From: Kalmusia sp. IMI 367209
Taxonomy: Eukaryota; Ascomycota; Dothideomycetes; Pleosporales; Didymosphaeriaceae
Length of the DNA: 64,000 bases
Assembly: GCA_027946365.1 (NCBI GenBank)
Contig: JAPEUQ010000008.1
Location: 1,736,001 to 1,800,000 of the forward strand
Reading direction: 5' to 3'
In this document: piece by piece, positions 1-10,784 of the stretch
Position numbering within the stretch: the first letter of the stretch is position 1
Layout: every line of letters starts with the position of its first letter
Made by a program: the position numbers and the translations under genes
Notes under the pieces: generated by a model
What the model saw: only the letters and a program-made list of their open reading frames with translations
Databases searched by the model: none
Told to the model about the DNA's origin: nothing

Positions 1-1190
1 GCAGGTACGATTTGACATCTTGACAGGCTGTAACTGCTATGCCGAAAGAGAACTCACAAGAAACAGGATAGACCAACACCCGGCGACCAAGGAAGCGCAA
101 AAGCGACAGAAACAGAGCCGTCGCATGACAGGCATCTATCCGCGTCGATGCCGCAGGCTCTTCTCGGGTCAGGTAAGTGACAGCCGGATGACCGGCAACC
201 GATCTCCTGCCTAGAACAATCCGCTTGGCATGAAACATCTAACTTCTTGACAGTTGGAGACGAGAATCTGAAAAATCTTATGATGTCCTGGTACTATGCC
301 GGCTACTACACGGGCTTGGCCACTGGGCAGCAACAGGCTGCGTCGGATAACAATCCATTGCAGAAACAGGAGTGACGGAAAGGCTGGAATCAGAGTGCGA
401 GATGGAGAATGTGAATGTTTGATACTTGCCAGCCGTCTTGATAAGACTGTAGTCCGTGCAGAAGTAGGAAATGGTATTGGGCTAGGCCAATCAGGGGGTG
501 AGGCTCTCGGCTCGTAATCCGCAGCCTTGCTAACGGGGAACAGCTCGTGCCTCACGACTTCGGATGCTGAGGCTGCGAAATTCGTTTTGCCTCAGCGCTT
601 TATGCAGGTGGAGTCTCCGAGTGCCTTTCCGTCCAGGCACCTCCACTGAACTGCTTTGTAGCGCAGGCTTGTCCAAAGCTTAGCGTTACTGAAACGGGTA
701 TGCGGGGGTGCAAGCGAGACAGATCTGCGACACTTTCGACACAATCTCGAACCCATCTGGTACATTACGGGCGTCAGGCACGGACGCCACACCCACCTTG
801 CCTCTTTGCCTCAGCAAAATCAGTTCATTTGTGCAGGTGGCTTTCGCGCACTTACCGGCTTCTGCCAAGCCGAAGGGGTGTGATGTTTCGGCGCGTGTGC
901 AGCAGGTTTGCGACCCCCAGACTCCCAATTTCATGCAGCGATAAAGGCACAGGATGTGCCTGAGCCGTTCCTTTTTTCTCGTCTTCTATCCTCCTTAACT
1001 GTGTCGGTTCGGTGCCAAACCATTTCATTCTCTTCCCTTCTGGTTTTCGCTTCATATCCACAACCATTGAGCCGGCCCTCATCGTGTGCCTTTCGATCTT
1101 TAACTTCGACAACCCCAGTTTAGTACCTTTGTCTGCAGTGCAGGCGCTTCGTTCTTTCGTCCTATTACGACAACCAGAAACCTAGTCATA
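1..1190. other. Left-edge non-coding stretch
   Basis: No open frame here reads like a protein; all are short and on both strands. The last 150 bases, rich in pyrimidine runs and CAACC-type sequence, are the likely promoter and leader of the gene starting at 1191. Confidence 0.5.
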
Positions 1191-2044
1191 ATGAAGTACA
1201 TTTCGGCACTATCTCTGGCAGCCAGCCTCGCTGCGGCACAGATGCAGGTCATGAGTCTCGCACCTCAAGCCTCCTCTGGCCCCCTTGTACACACCGTGAG
1301 TAGTTTGCTTGCCTTCTAGAACGGCACCTAACGATTATCAGGTCACTGTTGGTGGAATGAAGCCCGTTTCGACCGGAATGGCACCGGTATTAGGGTTCTC
1401 TCCAGAGTCGATTACAGCAAACATTGGCGACACGGTCGAGTTCGTCTTCATGCAAAAGAACCATAGTGCTACGCAATCTACATTCGCCGAGCCCTGCAAA
1501 GCAATGGAGGGAGGAAAGGATTCGGGTTTCATGCCCAACCCAGATGGTGCAGCGGGTGTTTCTTGGAATGTTACCGTGGAGAGCATGGATGCGCAATGTA
1601 AGCAAATGCCCGCTCACACACGCTGCAGAAACACTTGCTAATATCGATGGTATAGGGTACTATTGCAAGCAGGGAACGCACTGTGGTGTAGGCATGGTCT
1701 TCGCTATCAACGCAGCGACAACAGGCGACAAGACCATGTCTGCTTTCAAGCAGCTTGCTATTCTTGGAAACAGTACTAAGCAGGCGCCTCTCACCTCGGC
1801 CGCTATCCAACAGGTCCAGGCTGGTGCTCAAGCCGCTCCCAGCACCGTCACTGTCCAGGCTGGAGGCGCCGCCGCCACTGGAGCCGCCACTGGAGCCGCC
1901 GCCTCGACAGCAACTGTTGTCGCTGGTCAAGGAACCGACAACGCTGGCAACACCTGCGGATGCCAGTGCCTCTGCGGCGTCAACTCGTTCCCGCAAGAAG
2001 CTGCCGTCAACAACTTCGGTGGTTTCGCTGGCATGATCAATTAG
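1191..2044 (+). CDS. Secreted cupredoxin (plastocyanin-like) protein
   Basis: Predicted 249-residue extracellular blue-copper-type protein in three exons: 1191-1295, 1342-1597 and 1656-2044. Introns of 46 and 58 nt have GT-AG ends, and the second splits a Trp codon. The first 16 residues form a signal peptide ending in AAA. The cupredoxin domain spans about residues 36-140. All four usual type-1 copper ligands can be seen: His76 in the KNHSA stretch, then Cys124, His129 and Met134 in YCKQGTHCGVGM. An Ala/Gly/Thr-rich linker follows, then a Cys-rich end with CGCQCLCG. Fungal proteins of this family are extracellular or wall-associated and often induced during development or infection; that role is family knowledge, not seen here. 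The C-terminus lacks the hydrophobic tail needed for a GPI anchor. Confidence 0.85.
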
Positions 2045-2572
2045 ATGCAATGCACCGAAGAAGGAGCCTGTTTGGGAGACGCTAATTTTGGGAAGTGTGG
2101 GGATTAGTTCTTATGACGGGTTTGATGGCTTCTGGATGGCTTCACCCTTATACCATTTTGTTGTTCTGCTGGAGGCGTTTCGCATTATACCGTAATCCAT
2201 GACCACGTTGTAGGAGTACGCACGTGGGTGGTATCCATGTAAAATTTAAACATAGAACCTTGAATGAAGCTCTCCGAGAGATGAAACTTCAACTAGATTC
2301 CCTAACTGTCATTGTGATTTTGATTGGGTGGATAGACCATGAGCAAAAGATGGCATTAGCAGGCGCAGTTGGGCAGTGGAACATCACAGCAGATGAAGTC
2401 ATAACCTATTCATTTCTAGGAACATCCAATGCAATGGAAAGCCGAGCCAAAGACACACCTTAGCACCATATCCAGTCACTGACTCCCTGTCCATGCAGCA
2501 TCTGTCTACTCAACAATCGCGCCCAAGAAATGCCTTTCGCTCGCTGTTGCGCAACGGAATTCGGACAACCGT
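2045..2572. other. Spacer between convergent genes
   Basis: It holds the 3' regions of the cupredoxin gene and of the SERF gene, which converge. I see no coding signal; the small frames here lack any family resemblance. Confidence 0.5.
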
Positions 2573-3003
2573 CTATTTCTTCTCCGCTTTCTTGGCATCG
2601 GCTGCGCACACATGTCAGCACATCGCATTTACAATCCACCGCAGAAAATGCACATCTACAAAGTGCAGAGAGTGGTGCAGGAGGAGGATCATTCACAGAG
2701 AGGACGTACCCGCAGCCTGTTTGGCGCGCATAATGGCCGCCGTGTCCTCTTTCGCCTTAGCAAATTCGGTGCCGGTCAGCTGCGTTTGTCAGAAACAAAG
2801 TCTTATCACCCCCTCTCAAGCACATACGTTGTTCTTAGATTTCTGGATCAAATGTCAGCATCAGATTGTCTCAATATTCAACTTATCGTGGTGTGCTAGC
2901 CTTCGGCAGATAAGCAACAAAGAGGCGAGCGGCAACATACCTTCCCAGCCTGCTCCTTGAGGTTCTTCTCGCGGGCCTTTTCGCGCTGGTTGCCGCGGGC
3001 CAT
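2573..3003 (-). CDS. SERF/4F5-family small protein, four exons with a microexon
   Basis: A 58-residue protein of the 4F5 (small EDRK-rich factor) family, built from exons 3003-2941, 2842-2828, 2779-2710 and 2601-2573. It starts MARGNQREKAREKNLKEQAG, the family's conserved N-terminus, and ends with the basic DAKKAEKK. The second exon is only 15 nt and encodes KSKNN; without it the conserved head would join directly to LTGTEFAKAKEDTAAIMRAK. All three introns (98, 48 and 108 nt) have GTATGT or GTACGT donors, a CTGAC branch point and a CAG acceptor, and the frame closes. Family members are tiny, highly charged and disordered; metazoan SERF modifies amyloid aggregation and binds RNA, while the fungal role is unclear. 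Length matches the family. The gene is too small and too split to show up as one open frame. Confidence 0.85.
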
Positions 3004-5718
3004 GATGCTCCTTTTGTCTGCAGACGAGTGGAGTGGGAGCGGGTTTCGAGTCTTGCGTAGAGGAGAGGGGCGTGTGGCGGTCAGAAGACGGTCGTTGGAA
3101 GTGGATGTAAGCGCGGCGTTCGATAAAAAGGGCCGTGAGCTGGTCTGGAAGCGCCGCTTTGGTGGGTCCCTTCCGCCGCCACGTGAGGCTTTCCATTCAA
3201 GCAGGCGCGCGCTACGACGGAGGTTGTACTACGCGTCCCTTCGCGATGGAGCTTTGTTGGTTGCTAACAGTGACGGCCATGGATATTCTAGGTTGGTGCT
3301 CGCGCAAGGTGCAAAGCGCGGCGCCCTCGCTTGATGGGCATCATTGTGAGCTGGTCCGCATAAGAAAGAGTTAATAGAATAGTATACCTGATTCTGAGCA
3401 TTTGAAGCCTGATAGTCTAATACATGACCACTGAATCTTTAGGGTTAATGCTCAACCAGTGTGATAGCTTTGATGTCATACTCAATACTCCATATATTTG
3501 CAAAAGATCTTACTCGATAGGCAAATGCCTGGTAGGCTTTCACATAGCCTCGAAGTTCGTGGTCGATATGTACTAACAGCACACAAAAAAATGCGAATAG
3601 AATATGAAATCTCGATTATCTCAATGTATTTAATTCAAATGTACACCAGTTTTCAAGAAAGAAAAGTCAAGCACGCTCTAAACTTCCTGATTGTTTTGAA
3701 TACCATCAGCACATGACCAAATTCCAAAATTCGCGTATGCTACTGAGGTGCATACATTATGATCATTAACGTAATCTCGGTATTAGTGTCGCATGTAATT
3801 CCAGTGGACTCCCAGTTTGGCTATCTTAATGTTTGTGATCGCTTGACGCAATCCTAGCAGCAAACAAACGCACTTCTTGCCAAAAAGCCGCAGAAAACGG
3901 CCAAATCTGTTCGAATCCTTGCATTGTGCGGCAACCTGTGACACTTTCTGGAAGCACTGTGGAAAGCACCTAATTCTCCGCTGACTATTCTTTGAAATCT
4001 AGACACGATGAACTCTAGTTTTAACCATGTGTTTTGTACAAGTATGTGACTCTTGTCCTATTCCTCACACTGAGAATGCACCTCATCATGAGCCTTTACT
4101 TCTGTGGTTGAAAACTGAAGGAAGGGGTTGCCCTGAGAGGCGAACGTTGTTCATGGTCGCACAACATTGGTCAAACACTTGCAAAGAGCGATTTCATCAT
4201 CTTCGTAGTCATATCGAGGTCGGCTATCTATTGAGCATGTTCGAGGGCCAAGCGCCCAAGTCTGTGTGGGTGTACTCACGCAGTAGAGCGATATTTCCCA
4301 CGATGTTTCGTCTGAGCTGATAACGCAAGATCAAACCAGTTGAGTGTTGAACTCTGTAACATTGCAGTCAACTGAAGCACACTGAGACAGGGCAGACTAA
4401 GAAATCACAGGGGCTCTTGACAGTTGTATCGATTTAGTAGGTCAAGCACGATAGCATGATGGCCCAATGAGGAACCCAGTCGACGAATCGATTGAACGGC
4501 CTCGCTGGATACATAGCTCTTCTTCGCTGATTGGTGTAGTGTGATGTAGCTGAGAAAATGCAAGGAGCCGGACAGAAGGTGGTTGGTCTCCGCTCTTGAT
4601 GAATTGTGTGACTATCGAGAACCGGATAGAGCAGTCGATATGATCCGAAGTCTCGACGACTTGAACTCCAGGGGTTTTCCCATCAGGACACATTCGGATC
4701 CAACGTACTATGCTAGAACCACGCTGCATTGGATACACCTCAGACACGATCATGACTACACTAAGTATTCGCTTCGAGGACACCATAGAAGGTTTTTTCG
4801 ATGATATATTGTGCTGAGATGAAGGATGGGGTAACGATAGTTGACGTTGATTCGATGCTTACTAAGGGACCTTTTGGTGCCTTCCTTTCCCCCACAGCGC
4901 GCTTCCCTTCAATCGCCGCCTCGAGCGCATCGTCTTTGCCTCGCCGTCGCACGACCTCGTGATAAAATTGGCATTCAACGATGAAAGGGTCGCGCAATTC
5001 TAACCGCCCGCGCGCCCGCTGATCTGAGGCCCATGGCCCGTTATAGAACCTGAAACATCGTCCCGCTGTCGCCACAAACGCGCAGAGCCAATCAGTACGT
5101 GGCTGCCGCGCGACTCCCACACTCGCCTCGCGTCTTTGGAAGCCCAACCACGAGGATGCTCGATATTGGTCTGCAGGCTCTTCCTGCGAAAAAGCAGATC
5201 CAGTCGCTGGCTTCGTGGGGATCCGGTTCGCTATGCAGCTCGCCAAGCTCCCTCGAGTACGTTTCGCTTCACTCGGTAGTACAGTCTGTGGTCCGTCCAT
5301 GTGGTGCAATTTGGGCCACTCGATTTCGACAAAGTGAACGACGCCAGCGCGACGGGTCGCGACGCCTTCATAGGCTATTGTGAGGTTCGCGACAATAGGA
5401 CCCGCTCTAGGCCTGGGGCCTTGGTTCATCTTCACTTCACCTCAACTGCTCCCATCCTCTTTCTATTCTCCCCTCCCCACACCATCCTCTTGTCTGTTAT
5501 TCACATTCTTGCTGAGCGAGAAGACGCACTGCCTCGCGGCGTGGGACCTCCTCCCTTTAAGCTCTGACTTCTTCATCTACTCTCTCTGCTCTCTAACTTT
5601 TACTTTCTAAGCCTTAACTTTTGATAACTGTCGCTCGACGCGCTCTGGACTGCCGGGCAGCTTAGCACCATCTCTCATATTCTTCACCAGTCTGCAATTG
5701 ATTCCGTCGCTCGAAGCA
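3004..5718. other. Long spacer, partly AT-rich
   Basis: About 3370-4450 is AT-rich with stops in all frames and no recognisable domain. From 4860 the composition becomes GC-richer. About 5440-5600 is strongly pyrimidine-rich (CCTCCC, TCTCTCTG runs), typical of a fungal promoter and leader for the gene at 5719. A 224-codon antisense open frame (5435-4761) looks like a compositional accident and is not annotated. Confidence 0.45.
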
Positions 5719-6870
5719 ATGGCGCTTCTTTCAGCGGAACACCTGGCCGGCCCAGGCTACATTATTCTCAACGTCCTTCGAGCAATCAACATCATCACTC
5801 TCTCGTCCGTCGTCGCAAGCAGTGTTGTCATGCTTGTAAAGACGTTCATCGTCTCCAAAGTGAGCTTTCTACCCTCACAAACCGCGAATCCACACTTACG
5901 CTCTTTAGTTCTTCTTCTTCGACGCTACTAGTCACGTCGTCACCGCACTAGTCGGCAGTACGTTTCCTTTTGCTGAAACAATTTCAGGAAACATCTGACA
6001 AATCACAGTGTTTCTCGTCATTTCCGAATGCTCACTCTTCCGCGGCTACTTCGCTCGAAATTGGCCCCTGCTCAGCCCCAGCCATGGCTTCGTTGGTCTG
6101 GGATGCTCTACCATGGTGCTCGGTTTCAACATGCTCGGCAATATGAACAAGCAGGCCACGAGCCAGGAGTCGTTGGGTATGCCATTCTGGCGTCTCCTCG
6201 TGGCTTCCGGTATCCTCGCCATTGTCATTGGTTTCTTCAACGTCGTGGCTGTAAGTTTGCCTATCAATGCAAACCAATGCAGATACTAATATTTGCACAG
6301 AGCTTCGTCTTCCGCGACAAAGCTCGCCATATTACTGCCCGTCGCGTCCGATCTCATGGCGCCATCACCTTGACCGAAGAACCCCCAGTCGACTTCGAGA
6401 CCGAGTCCAAACTCAAAGCCTTCACCATCAGCACACACCATACGGGCAGCACCACATCGCGTACTGGCTCTCCGCCTATGCGTATGGGAACGCCACCCGT
6501 TGACATGGGTTCTCCTCCGCAGAACTTTACCTCTCCTCGAAAAGAGAATCGCTTCTCGCAATTCGACTTCAATCCGCTCCGCGCCTTTCGCAACGCTCGC
6601 CAGTCTGTGCTGCCGTCCTACCATAGTACTTCACCCTCCAAGCCCGACTTCCAAGGACACCACCGTCGGTCTTCTAGTCTATATTCGCGGTCCACGAGTG
6701 GTCAGACGAAGCGGAGTTTCTGGCTAAAGCGTAGAGACAGCGATGTTCCCCACGTACCTGAGATCTCCGCGCCGCTCAACGTGAACCCGCAATTTGCACA
6801 CCTCGTCAAACCGAATCTTGCGCACCATCCTAGCCAGCGACGCCCGGAGGCGGATTTCGACAAAATCTAA
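5719..6870 (+). CDS. Four-pass integral membrane protein (DUF7598 type)
   Basis: Predicted 333-residue fungal membrane protein in four exons: 5719-5859, 5909-5957, 6009-6250 and 6301-6870. Introns of 49, 51 and 50 nt are all GT-AG; one splits the ATG of Met64. About four hydrophobic segments lie at residues 14-37, 50-72, 88-110 and 125-148, with the conserved stretch FARNWPLLSPSHGF between the second and third. From residue 150 on the protein is polar and rich in Ser, Pro and Arg (SPPMRMGTPPVDMGSPP), probably a cytosolic, phosphorylatable tail. I place it in the ascomycete DUF7598 family by resemblance of the membrane part; no biochemical function is known to me. The ATG at 5719 is the first in frame. 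Confidence 0.75.
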
Positions 6871-7620
6871 GATGAATTCCCGCGAGAACAAAGACAACGC
6901 TGCGATGATGAGTGTAAGAGGAAGTTCGAGGCATGCATATACCCCAGTGATACCACTTTCATTTCTCTGACTGTTTACTTCTTCAAAGACACGGCTGGCA
7001 GCCAGATCTCGGATCTGTTGGCTTTTTAGGGACTCTGTTAGGCGCATGGCAAAAGTGGAGGATAATCACTCTTTATGGGTGAGCCGGCGTTATTGTCACA
7101 ACCAAATGTTAAACTGCATCTGGCTGTCGGCCTGTTGCGAGTACATGTATCATTTTCAATCAACATGTTTATACCTGAAGACTTGAACCGCAACATATTT
7201 GCGAACGCTTGGACAGTATGTCGCTTGGAAGTCTTGTCAATGGCGCGAGCGTTGGACGGAGCAAATACAACACGTCTTTACTTGAGTACACTATTCCAGC
7301 CATCCCTCCTCCCAAGGGTATACGATCGATGCCACTGTTATTTTTGCCTAGTTCCAAAGGTACTTGCAGATATAAATATTGATGTCGCGGCCTAGATACT
7401 AAGTATTTTAAATCGCCTTCTGAATCACAAAGCAGGAGAGAAAGCACTGCTATACTATAATTTACCGTCCTGTTCGGCTACCTTCATCTTCCACTGCAAA
7501 TAATGTACCATGATACTAAACATCTACGGCGTGGCTTTATTTTTCTATCTCATTGTTGGAATAGTGTGATTGCAGGGTGACTCTATTGGGCCAGATACCA
7601 ACTTCGCGGTACCCACTGTG
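6871..7620. other. Spacer downstream of the membrane protein gene
   Basis: Holds the 3' region of the gene ending at 6870 and then AT-rich sequence without coding signal. It contains the better-preserved copy of a dispersed repeat at 7411-7475. Confidence 0.4.
7411..7475. repeat. Diverged repeat, copy 1
   Basis: About 65 bases that align by eye with 8101-8168, sharing AAAGCAGGAG, a GCTAT block and TTTAC..TCCT. This copy keeps more C and G (TTTACCGTCCTG). Probably a relic of a mobile element. Confidence 0.4.
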
Positions 7621-7713
7621 CTTCTTCTTCTTCTTCTTCTTCTTCTTCTTCTTCTTCTTCTTCTTCTTCTTCTTCTTCTTCTTCTTCTTCTTCTTCTTCT
7701 TCTTCTTCTTCTT
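7621..7713. repeat. (CTT)31 trinucleotide microsatellite
   Basis: Thirty-one uninterrupted CTT units (GAA on the other strand), 93 bases, with no imperfect unit. It lies between genes, about 750 bases past the nearest stop codon, so it is not a coding repeat. The lack of interruptions suggests it is young or still changing length. The purine/pyrimidine strand bias could allow triplex formation. Confidence 0.97.
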
Positions 7714-8919
7714 CCTGTGAGACGTCACTTCTTGGAATATTAGGCTTATTAAAGCAATGAAGCGAAAGACTTTTTAATAATCTCATTTTTAATTTTTTGT
7801 TTAATACTTTTTTTTAATGATAACACCAGCCTCTGCCAGTGGATGCTAATGTTAAGAAGGCCTAGTAAATGGAAACCTATAAGTCAAAAGTGATCTGAAA
7901 TGTGCAAATAGTGCATTGCTGAGAACCTTTTCTATATCATCCACAACATTAGTGTTGACTCCCAGGAGTCGATAAATTGAATTCATCTAGAGAATATGGC
8001 GTCCTGTCACACCTGACGAGGGTGGCTTCTCGTGAGAATGACTCAAATTTTAGTAGCGTAGTCTACCTCAATAGTCTAGTCAGTTTACTGTCACCACCTT
8101 TTAACACGCCTTTCAAGTTAAAAAGCAGGAGGGAACCGCTGCTATCTTTTTTAATTTACTATCCTTTAAACTATGTACGATCTTTCGATGATTAGTAATA
8201 CATATAATAGTCTAGTCAGTTTTAAGGCATTCTACTATAAATTCTTAAGAGTAGAATTCCCTGAGTATAATTTTAGCATTAGTAAAATAAGCTACTACAA
8301 GTATCAGGTGCTTCTCTTAAGGAGGTATGTGGGACTATGCTACAAGATAGCAATTTTTTGATTTTTTATGGCGTATATAAAATGCACCGCTTATGTAAGA
8401 TATTATACTTATTCTTATCAGTACCCGTAGATTTATTCGTTGATCGCTATCGTGAAGTACAGATAAATTTTCAGTTAGTAGTAGTGTACACTAATCGAGC
8501 AATGGCTCGTACTGATCTTTGAGATAGATCTAAAGAACAGAGGCCAGCCAGGGGATACGATTTCGACTCATGCACATCAAAACAAAGCTGTTTAGATACA
8601 ATCATATTCATAGTGTCTTCGTACCCATGCCCAAGTCGCCTAGTCGTACTGTCGGCTTTGATGAGAGTTGAAGAGAGTGACGTCCATGTAGTCCAATATA
8701 CCCGATCAGGGAGACGTGATATCGTGAACTGAGCAAACATGAGGACCATAATAAGGCATCTTGAATACGCAAGCAAGAGAACTAGGATAATTAGCCTTAA
8801 AACAACATGAGTAGAATCGAGAGACAACCTCTTCCTGTCAGGCCCGTAGAAGGCCTCGAGTAGAAATAGGCGAATAAGCGATCCGAAGGTGTTCCTCTAA
8901 AATCGACAATCGTAAAAAA
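7714..8919. other. AT-rich accessory spacer
   Basis: Strongly AT-rich to about 8520 with many TA steps, as expected of sequence decayed by repeat-induced point mutation. It holds repeat copy 2 at 8101-8168, and TAATAGTCTAGTCAGTTT-like words occur twice (about 8070 and 8203). From 8827 down to 8471 on the minus strand there is a weak open frame with a hydrophobic start, directly beyond the retropepsin-like gene; I do not call it a gene. Confidence 0.4.
8101..8168. repeat. Diverged repeat, copy 2 (RIP-like changes)
   Basis: Aligns by eye with 7411-7475. Many differences are C to T or G to A in this copy, for example TTTACCGTCC against TTTACTATCC, the pattern left by RIP in ascomycetes. Confidence 0.4.
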
Positions 8920-9660
8920 TCATCGAAAGCATGAACGAGCAGAAGAGTGTCGAGACTTTGATGCAGATGCATCCAATTGTTTAGCACTTTCTCTGCCCAA
9001 GACAACGTCGTAATTTGGGTTCTTCTCCGAAGAGACGTAGAATGTTCCGCTATAGACCCTTCTTGGTTCTTGATCCAATGACCAAACCAAGTTTGTCTCC
9101 CCACATACAATTGTTGGTGTCGGGTAGGCTGAACGTGCCTCCTTATGGATCGGAGAGACCTGTATCCCCAGGATCTCGACCATATCCGGCGAGACGACAT
9201 CTTCTTCGGTTCCATTATCGACTAACGCTACCGCAGCTCTTTGGTTGCCGGTTTTGTTATATATTCCGATAATTTGGGCTTGCTGCGCGTTTTGCTGGCG
9301 GCTCTGTGCAAAATTCAAGTCAGCTTTGTGTTTGGATTCGATGAATGATTACTACTCTAACGCAATTTAAGATGTCACGAACCTTGATCTTCGGCTTGGA
9401 GATAAACCACTTTACCATTGTGCGCAGATGACATGTATACAACTGCGCATTCTTGTTGTTGTTGACAAACTGGTGACGGTAGCCTGATGAAAGAATCGGT
9501 CGCAGGCTGTGCAGTTTCTGCGAGGAGGCATGAAGAGGGGGCGAAGCGAAACCCCTAGAAATTTGCCTCGTATACTCACCAATCATGATCTGTCTACAAG
9601 TGCTGTTTAGATTCTTGAGTCCGGCTGATTGGATGTGTACGCTCCCCGGTGTGCCGCGAT
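8920..9660 (-). CDS. Retropepsin-like protein, 5' end unresolved
   Basis: Three exons can be read on the minus strand: about 9660-9580 (5' limit uncertain), 9517-9379 and 9301-8920. Introns are 62 nt (GTGAGT...CGCAG) and 77 nt (GTGACA...CAGAG). The second exon encodes a Gln run and VVYMSSAHNGKVVYLQAEDQ. The third holds a retropepsin fold: ALVDNGTEEDVVSPDMVEIL, with the active-site region near 9220, and later YDVVLGRESAKQL, the hydrophobic-Gly flap-end motif. The catalytic triplet reads D-N-G where active enzymes have D-T/S-G. No reverse transcriptase, RNase H or integrase lies beside it, so this is either a stand-alone or domesticated retropepsin-like gene or a remnant. A second gene of the same kind lies at 13050-14160. 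No convincing start codon was found upstream of 9660. Confidence 0.5.
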
Positions 9661-10784
9661 TGGGCTCAAAAAGCAAGTGTCAAGAATTCAGGGATGTATG
9701 GACGGTCAATGTCTCCTTCCTTTGCTGGTCTTTTAGCACCAATACGTGTCAAGCACGTTTAGACTGCTCAAAAATGGAAGCCATATTGGCTGCCATGTTA
9801 TGTACTATCAGGCATAGAGCCACAAGTAAGATTGCTTGACTGAACCAGTTTCCTATCAGTAAGTTGGAAGTGAGAGTTTCGCAGCTCCTCCGGTCGACCC
9901 GAGAGACGGACAGGTCAGCTGGTGTAAAGTCCGTCAGATTAGATGAAACCATCTGACACTATCGGGGTAAGAAGCTGAAGGTGACGCCACCACTCTGCAT
10001 AAGAAGCGGTTCAGCTGGAGGACTCTCGAGAGAAGATAAGAAGGCGTACGCAATACTTGTTGGGATTGTTGTTCTGTAATTGATCGAAATGTTGGGTGGT
10101 GATGCATCATGATATTATACAGCCAATGACAGTTAACGTAGGCGTCGATAAGCGTAAAGCCAGGTTGCTGACGCGGGATCATGATTGGCTATATATGCCT
10201 CCAACCCTTACTTTTGCCGCCTTTTCAATAAAAGTTAAGGCAATCGCGTTTTGTTTGCAATAGACCTGTTTAGTACATAATATGAAATACTCTATATTGA
10301 CACTTTTGTTACAATCGCTTTGCCTACTTCACATAGTACAGACAAGAAGACTTTAGAAAGCCTCTGTTTTTGAGGCCAGCTACTGTCTTTCGCCCGTTTT
10401 AGTCTCAGGAGAAGAGAAACCTACCAGTTGTTTCATCTCTTGGCTTCTCCTCTTCACGCTGCTAGTGTAAATTTTTTGCACCAAGTGCATGGGATAGACC
10501 ATCAGTGATTGATTATTGGATATCCATACAAAACCTCACAAATAAGGCTGAATGTACGCCCTTAAATTTCCATATAGCAACACTAGATGCGGTCTTGCAT
10601 CGTCAGCCTATGCAATATCAGCTTTTGGATACCAATGGCTCGACACCATATTCAACGTTGTTCACCGGAAGCTTCTTGGAAGTACAGTCCCTCTCTGATA
10701 GCCTTTTTCATGGTAGTCTTTCATAAATGACTTGTGGGTCCTCTTAAGGACCCACTTCTTACCATTTCCAGCCTTGGTAACAAT
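9661..10784. other. Spacer upstream of the DUF6594 gene
   Basis: May contain the missing 5' exon of the retropepsin-like gene; a short frame beginning MAANMASIFEQSKRA (near 9800, minus) is a candidate that I could not splice in. About 10200-10500 is AT-rich with nothing recognisable. Confidence 0.35.
10734..10755. repeat. Perfect inverted repeat, 9-bp stem
   Basis: GTGGGTCCT and AGGACCCAC flank a CTTA loop. It ends 29 bases before the ATG of the DUF6594 gene, so it lies in the leader or core promoter and could form a hairpin in RNA or bind a dimeric protein. Confidence 0.7.

Noticed and set aside
3890..3940. A GTTCGAATCC-like B-box, suggesting a tRNA
   Set aside because: The flanking bases do not form a T-stem or acceptor stem.
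4761..5435. A 224-codon open frame on the minus strand
   Set aside because: It lies in a GC-rich promoter region, has no domain, low hydrophobic patterning and no partner exons; more likely a compositional accident.
7537..7786. Long Lys or Glu homopolymer proteins across the CTT repeat
   Set aside because: They are only the translation of the microsatellite in different frames.
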